This document shows positions 8,401 through 10,132 of a stretch of DNA of 10,132 nt, in pieces (position 1 is the first letter of the stretch; each line of letters starts with the position of its first letter). Source of the stretch: Bacteroidota bacterium (GTDB lineage: Bacteria > Bacteroidota > Bacteroidia > NS11-12g > UBA955); assembly GCA_009918425.1 (NCBI GenBank), contig RGEC01000069.1:1-10132 (forward strand). Direction: 5' to 3'. Both the position numbers and the translations under genes were made by a program. The notes under the pieces are model-generated. The model was given only the letters and a program-made list of their open reading frames with translations. It ran no database searches and was not told the origin of the DNA.

Positions 8401-8915
8401 CCTTCAATACTGAGGTTGTTGTTGATTTTTCCGTTCATACGCAGATTGAGCGCAGAATTCAGCACAAGATCCTGTGCATTCCCGAAAGACAATCCCCGCA
8501 TTAAAACACCATCGGTCAAGAGTCCGGAGGTTTCTTCCTTTGTGTATCCGGATGGTGCAGATTCAAGTTGTAAGCCACTGGGATTAACCTCGGTGCGCAT
8601 GGGGTAGACCTGCCTGAGCCTGAAAAAGGAAGGCTTTACAGCGTAATATGCGATTTGCATGGATTTATGCTGCCAGGATGTATTAAACACAATGTATTGT
8701 TGATTTTGGGTTAAGCGATAATCCAAACCCTCTACAAGAACAGAATCACCGCAGACAACCCGAACAGAACTTGCCACCACATAACCGGAATCCAGAAAAA
8801 CGAGTGTATCAGAGCTTGTCAGGGTTTTGGTTCTTTGCTGTGAAAAAGCATAATGGCTGAAACACAGAAGCGCAACTACCAGCAAAAAACGCAATATGAT
8901 CCGGGTGTACCTCAC
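5460..8915 (-). CDS. Very large probable outer-membrane beta-barrel protein, function unknown
   Basis: An 1151-residue exported protein. Residues 1-25 form a signal peptide (basic start, hydrophobic 7-19, then HYAFSQQ). Almost all of the rest alternates polar and hydrophobic residues, with many aromatic girdle residues and short turns, and it ends in RYLF with a C-terminal Phe, as outer-membrane barrels recognised by the BAM complex do. Blocks I recognise from other uncharacterised Bacteroidota proteins: a GLSFGNAQDLVLNSALNL block near 141-158; QPEGTSSSIQDFDRIYV at 182-198; GLQGPYRLSGARNENFIIV at 268-286; YLDGKRLERGYQSDYTIDYN at 294-313, then GEITFT; and YTWIDFNENKVQEVSEF near 838-855, a DxNxN pattern that could bind calcium. 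The DYTIDYNLGEITF type of motif vaguely recalls the gliding/secretion protein SprA, but that protein is about twice as long and I do not claim homology. The start is GTG, the only choice that keeps the signal peptide whole: a TGA lies two codons upstream. It probably shares a transcript with the kinase. Confidence 0.85.
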   Translation of the reverse strand: MRYTRIILRFLLVVALLCFSHYAFSQQRTKTLTSSDTLVFLDSGYVVASSVRVVCGDSVLVEGLDYRLTQNQQYIVFNTSWQHKSMQIAYYAVKPSFFRLRQVYPMRTEVNPSGLQLESAPSGYTKEETSGLLTDGVLMRGLSFGNAQDLVLNSALNLRMNGKINNNLSIEGALTDQEYPFQPEGTSSSIQDFDRIYVKAQTANTTVTLGDYAFNGLNQAWFSKFAKKNRGIQLQWQDTVKNWRFTSEGNAALARGRFSRNELQGQEGLQGPYRLSGARNENFIIVVSGTEVVYLDGKRLERGYQSDYTIDYNLGEITFTPKHLIAQNSRIVVEFQYTDRFYTRMVGATLFSAEKQNFTLYGSMFREGDLPLQPLQQDLSLFDSIRMLDARQIMELAGDNPSAASMSGAFRQTTFNPSAPNYVKKDSAGFTFYAYKSSPDSGEIYYRLSFTYVGPGKGNYRLSATTANGKSYRFVPPSGTLPQGEYEPIQVLHTPNKNSLSEWGVIWKLKPGNQLKISNAFSLQDNNLFSPLNDTDNRGRAMGLEWKQNNHIWKSRKDTTRTWQLRNDVKAEWTSMHFTAVERFRDVEFGRLWNRQLFNPEGGTTPSGSRYITHRLLLGNRHIETENSWGINRFGDNLSRFTRMRVKAEKNGWFAEPGAEISKAELGLLNNTFHQLRMQAGYQRQVYSAVFEKLREESTFSHDTASGSYLTNSYRFDETRIRLNARKGKYSISLTGAGRVSALPLNKIFINASRWESAGSDLLINGRKSAFLKAGWQYRSMHLLDSAFAGQFATEKNTSGRLEWSFPALTKNLSGNIFYQTLSAREQQRQFAYFEVPAGQGYYTWIDFNENKVQEVSEFVETPFRDQARFVRLLLPTGAFLRAQSVEWNGNLNYRLKNKKETVFFSDRLGWNYLGRNTSSAFLNRFLPFSDNLQSDDIIAANAMLRNQAEIEGSKWSVQYTTLLRGNKNFFGQGPELRNVQTHTLFHRRDIGSAWQLRLTTDRKLHKNQSAVQPANNFTYSGISAEPQVLWQLNTRMRIALSGKKEWTDSIGIKRLSERNEISGNITRSIGNSGMLELRFTRIDFVYNAEPNTALAFDVMQGYTPGKNYRFNAEVRMSAANNVQILLNYEARKTGSVGIIHIGRAEARYLF

Positions 8916-8918
8916 GCA

Positions 8919-10132
8919 TCAGGCAGTTTCCATAAGAGGAAGCTGGACCACAAAAGTGGTACCTTGGGTTTCAACACTCTGAAAATCTATCACACCGCCA
9001 AATAATTCCACGATGCGTTTGCTAATGGCAAGACCAAGCCCCATTCCGCTGTTTTTTGTGCTGAAATTCGGGCTGAATATTTGTTTGCGCAGTGCTTCCG
9101 GAATCCCTGTACCATTGTCTTCAAAAGAAATAATTACACGCTTTTTGTCGGTATGCGAGTGTATTTTTATCACTCCTTTTCGGTCTGCGGGTATAGCCTG
9201 TACTGCATTTTTCACAATATTGGTAAACACTCTTCCCAGCTGGTGTTTATCCGCCATAACAAAGGTTTTTGCAGGCAATGCAACATAATCAAAAGTTACA
9301 TTTTCTTCTTTGCTGAAAAGCTGAAATACCGAATCCAAAACTATGGACAGATCTGTCTTTTCCAATTTGGGTTCAGGCATTTTCGCAAAGGATGAAAACT
9401 CTTCTGCCATGGCCGATAGCGAATCTATCTGGGTAATGAGCAGTTCGGTAGTTTTTTTGATTTTTTCTTCCAGCTGCGCATCTTTTCGCTGAATGGCATA
9501 TTGCAAATGTTGCAGGCTCAGCTTCATGGGAGTAAGCGGATTTTTTATTTCATGTGCCACCTGCTTTGCCATTTCCTTCCAGGCACCCTGTCTTTCGCCT
9601 TCGGCTAGCCTTGCCGTACTCTCTTCAAGCTCCAATATCATTTTGTTGTACTGGGATATTAGCAAGCCAATTTCATCATTGTGCTGCCATTCGATAGGAG
9701 AATTGGGCAAACCGATTTTAACCAGCCCCATTTGCTGTCTAATCAGATTTAGGGGCCCTGTGATGCGACGTGCCATGATATAGGCCACAAGAGCCGCTAA
9801 TGCAAAAACAAGGGCAAATAGATTGATGATGGTAACCGCATAATTGGATATTTCCCGGTAAAGGTCTTTTCTGTTCGAAAAGTAGGGTAAATTCAGATAA
9901 CCCTTGATATTCAGGTCATTGTCAAGAATGGTATAGTAAGCAGAAATATAGGTTAAATCGCCAATTTGTTCATCTACCACAAACCCTGAGCTGCCATTGT
10001 TTAATTGTCGGTATGCCTGAGGATTCATCAGGTTGCCCAAAATGTCTTGCTCGTAGATTTTATCATTGCTCGAAATCAGCAATTTTCCCCGCGCATCATA
10101 CAAATTAATATCGGTATTGTAGTAGCTGCTCA
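8919..10132 (-). CDS. Sensor histidine kinase, NtrY-like, N-terminus beyond the window
   Basis: A membrane histidine kinase that autophosphorylates on His and passes phosphate to a response regulator. The frame stays open to the right edge (codons SSYYNTDIN precede the first internal TTG), so the true start lies outside. From the first visible residue (403 in all): an extracytoplasmic sensor segment to about 96 (NTDINLYDARGKLLISSN), a membrane segment at about 97-119, a HAMP linker at about 120-172, the H-box VAHEIKNPLTPMK with phospho-accepting His193, the N-box NIVKNAVQAIP near 303-313, G1 DNGTGIP near 338-344, the F-box FSPNFSTK near 352-359, and G2 GMGLGLAI near 362-369. All are intact, so it should be active. 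An earlier membrane segment probably lies outside. No response regulator gene is visible here. The stop lies three bases before the outer-membrane protein start and in the same frame, so the pair is likely co-transcribed and perhaps translationally coupled. The ligand is unknown. Confidence 0.92.
   Translation of the reverse strand, partial: SSYYNTDINLYDARGKLLISSNDKIYEQDILGNLMNPQAYRQLNNGSSGFVVDEQIGDLTYISAYYTILDNDLNIKGYLNLPYFSNRKDLYREISNYAVTIINLFALVFALAALVAYIMARRITGPLNLIRQQMGLVKIGLPNSPIEWQHNDEIGLLISQYNKMILELEESTARLAEGERQGAWKEMAKQVAHEIKNPLTPMKLSLQHLQYAIQRKDAQLEEKIKKTTELLITQIDSLSAMAEEFSSFAKMPEPKLEKTDLSIVLDSVFQLFSKEENVTFDYVALPAKTFVMADKHQLGRVFTNIVKNAVQAIPADRKGVIKIHSHTDKKRVIISFEDNGTGIPEALRKQIFSPNFSTKNSGMGLGLAISKRIVELFGGVIDFQSVETQGTTFVVQLPLMETA

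Noticed and set aside
8913..8920. ATG at 8918-8920 as the start of the large outer-membrane protein
   Set aside because: It overlaps the kinase stop attractively but is in a different frame from the signal peptide; GTG at 8913-8915 is in frame.

Overview
The window looks like an ordinary chromosomal segment of a member of the Bacteroidota, at moderate GC. The evidence is the sequence character of the proteins, TAnnTTTG-type -7 elements, weak Shine-Dalgarno signals, and a very large outer-membrane protein of a type I know only from this phylum. I see no insertion sequence, phage gene, CRISPR array, tRNA or rRNA, and no gene-free stretch over 300 bases.

Layout. Minus strand, 1-1658: alaS (alanyl-tRNA synthetase), cut by the left window edge and broken at about 522-527 by a short deletion plus frameshift. 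Minus strand, 1746-3104: pckA (ATP-type PEP carboxykinase), which ends at an intrinsic terminator in the pckA-alaS gap and lacks about 78 internal residues without loss of frame. A short divergent promoter region (3105-3160) separates pckA from a plus-strand operon of three tightly packed genes: a PAP2-family phosphatase, a lipoprotein-type msrA (methionine sulfoxide reductase A) and queG (epoxyqueuosine reductase). The tail of queG overlaps the tail of a convergent minus-strand gene by 13 bp. That gene (5460-8915) encodes an 1151-residue exported, probable beta-barrel outer-membrane protein of unknown function. It begins three bases after the stop of a sensor histidine kinase gene (8919 to beyond the right edge), so kinase and outer-membrane protein form a likely two-gene unit, kinase first.

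How the genes relate. AlaS (translation) and PckA (gluconeogenesis / C4-C3 node) are core housekeeping enzymes. QueG completes queuosine synthesis in tRNA, MsrA repairs oxidised methionine at the envelope, and the PAP2 protein probably dephosphorylates a lipid or isoprenoid phosphate there. The kinase and large outer-membrane protein may sense and serve the envelope, but their ligand and role are unknown.

The main surprise is that two neighbouring core genes each lack an internal piece: alaS about 23-28 residues and out of frame, pckA about 78 residues and in frame. The other genes look whole in what can be seen. A sequence or assembly error, or collapse of strain variants, is at least as likely as real gene decay, because alaS is essential. 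I found no convincing new biological system. The most open biology is the kinase / giant outer-membrane protein pair.
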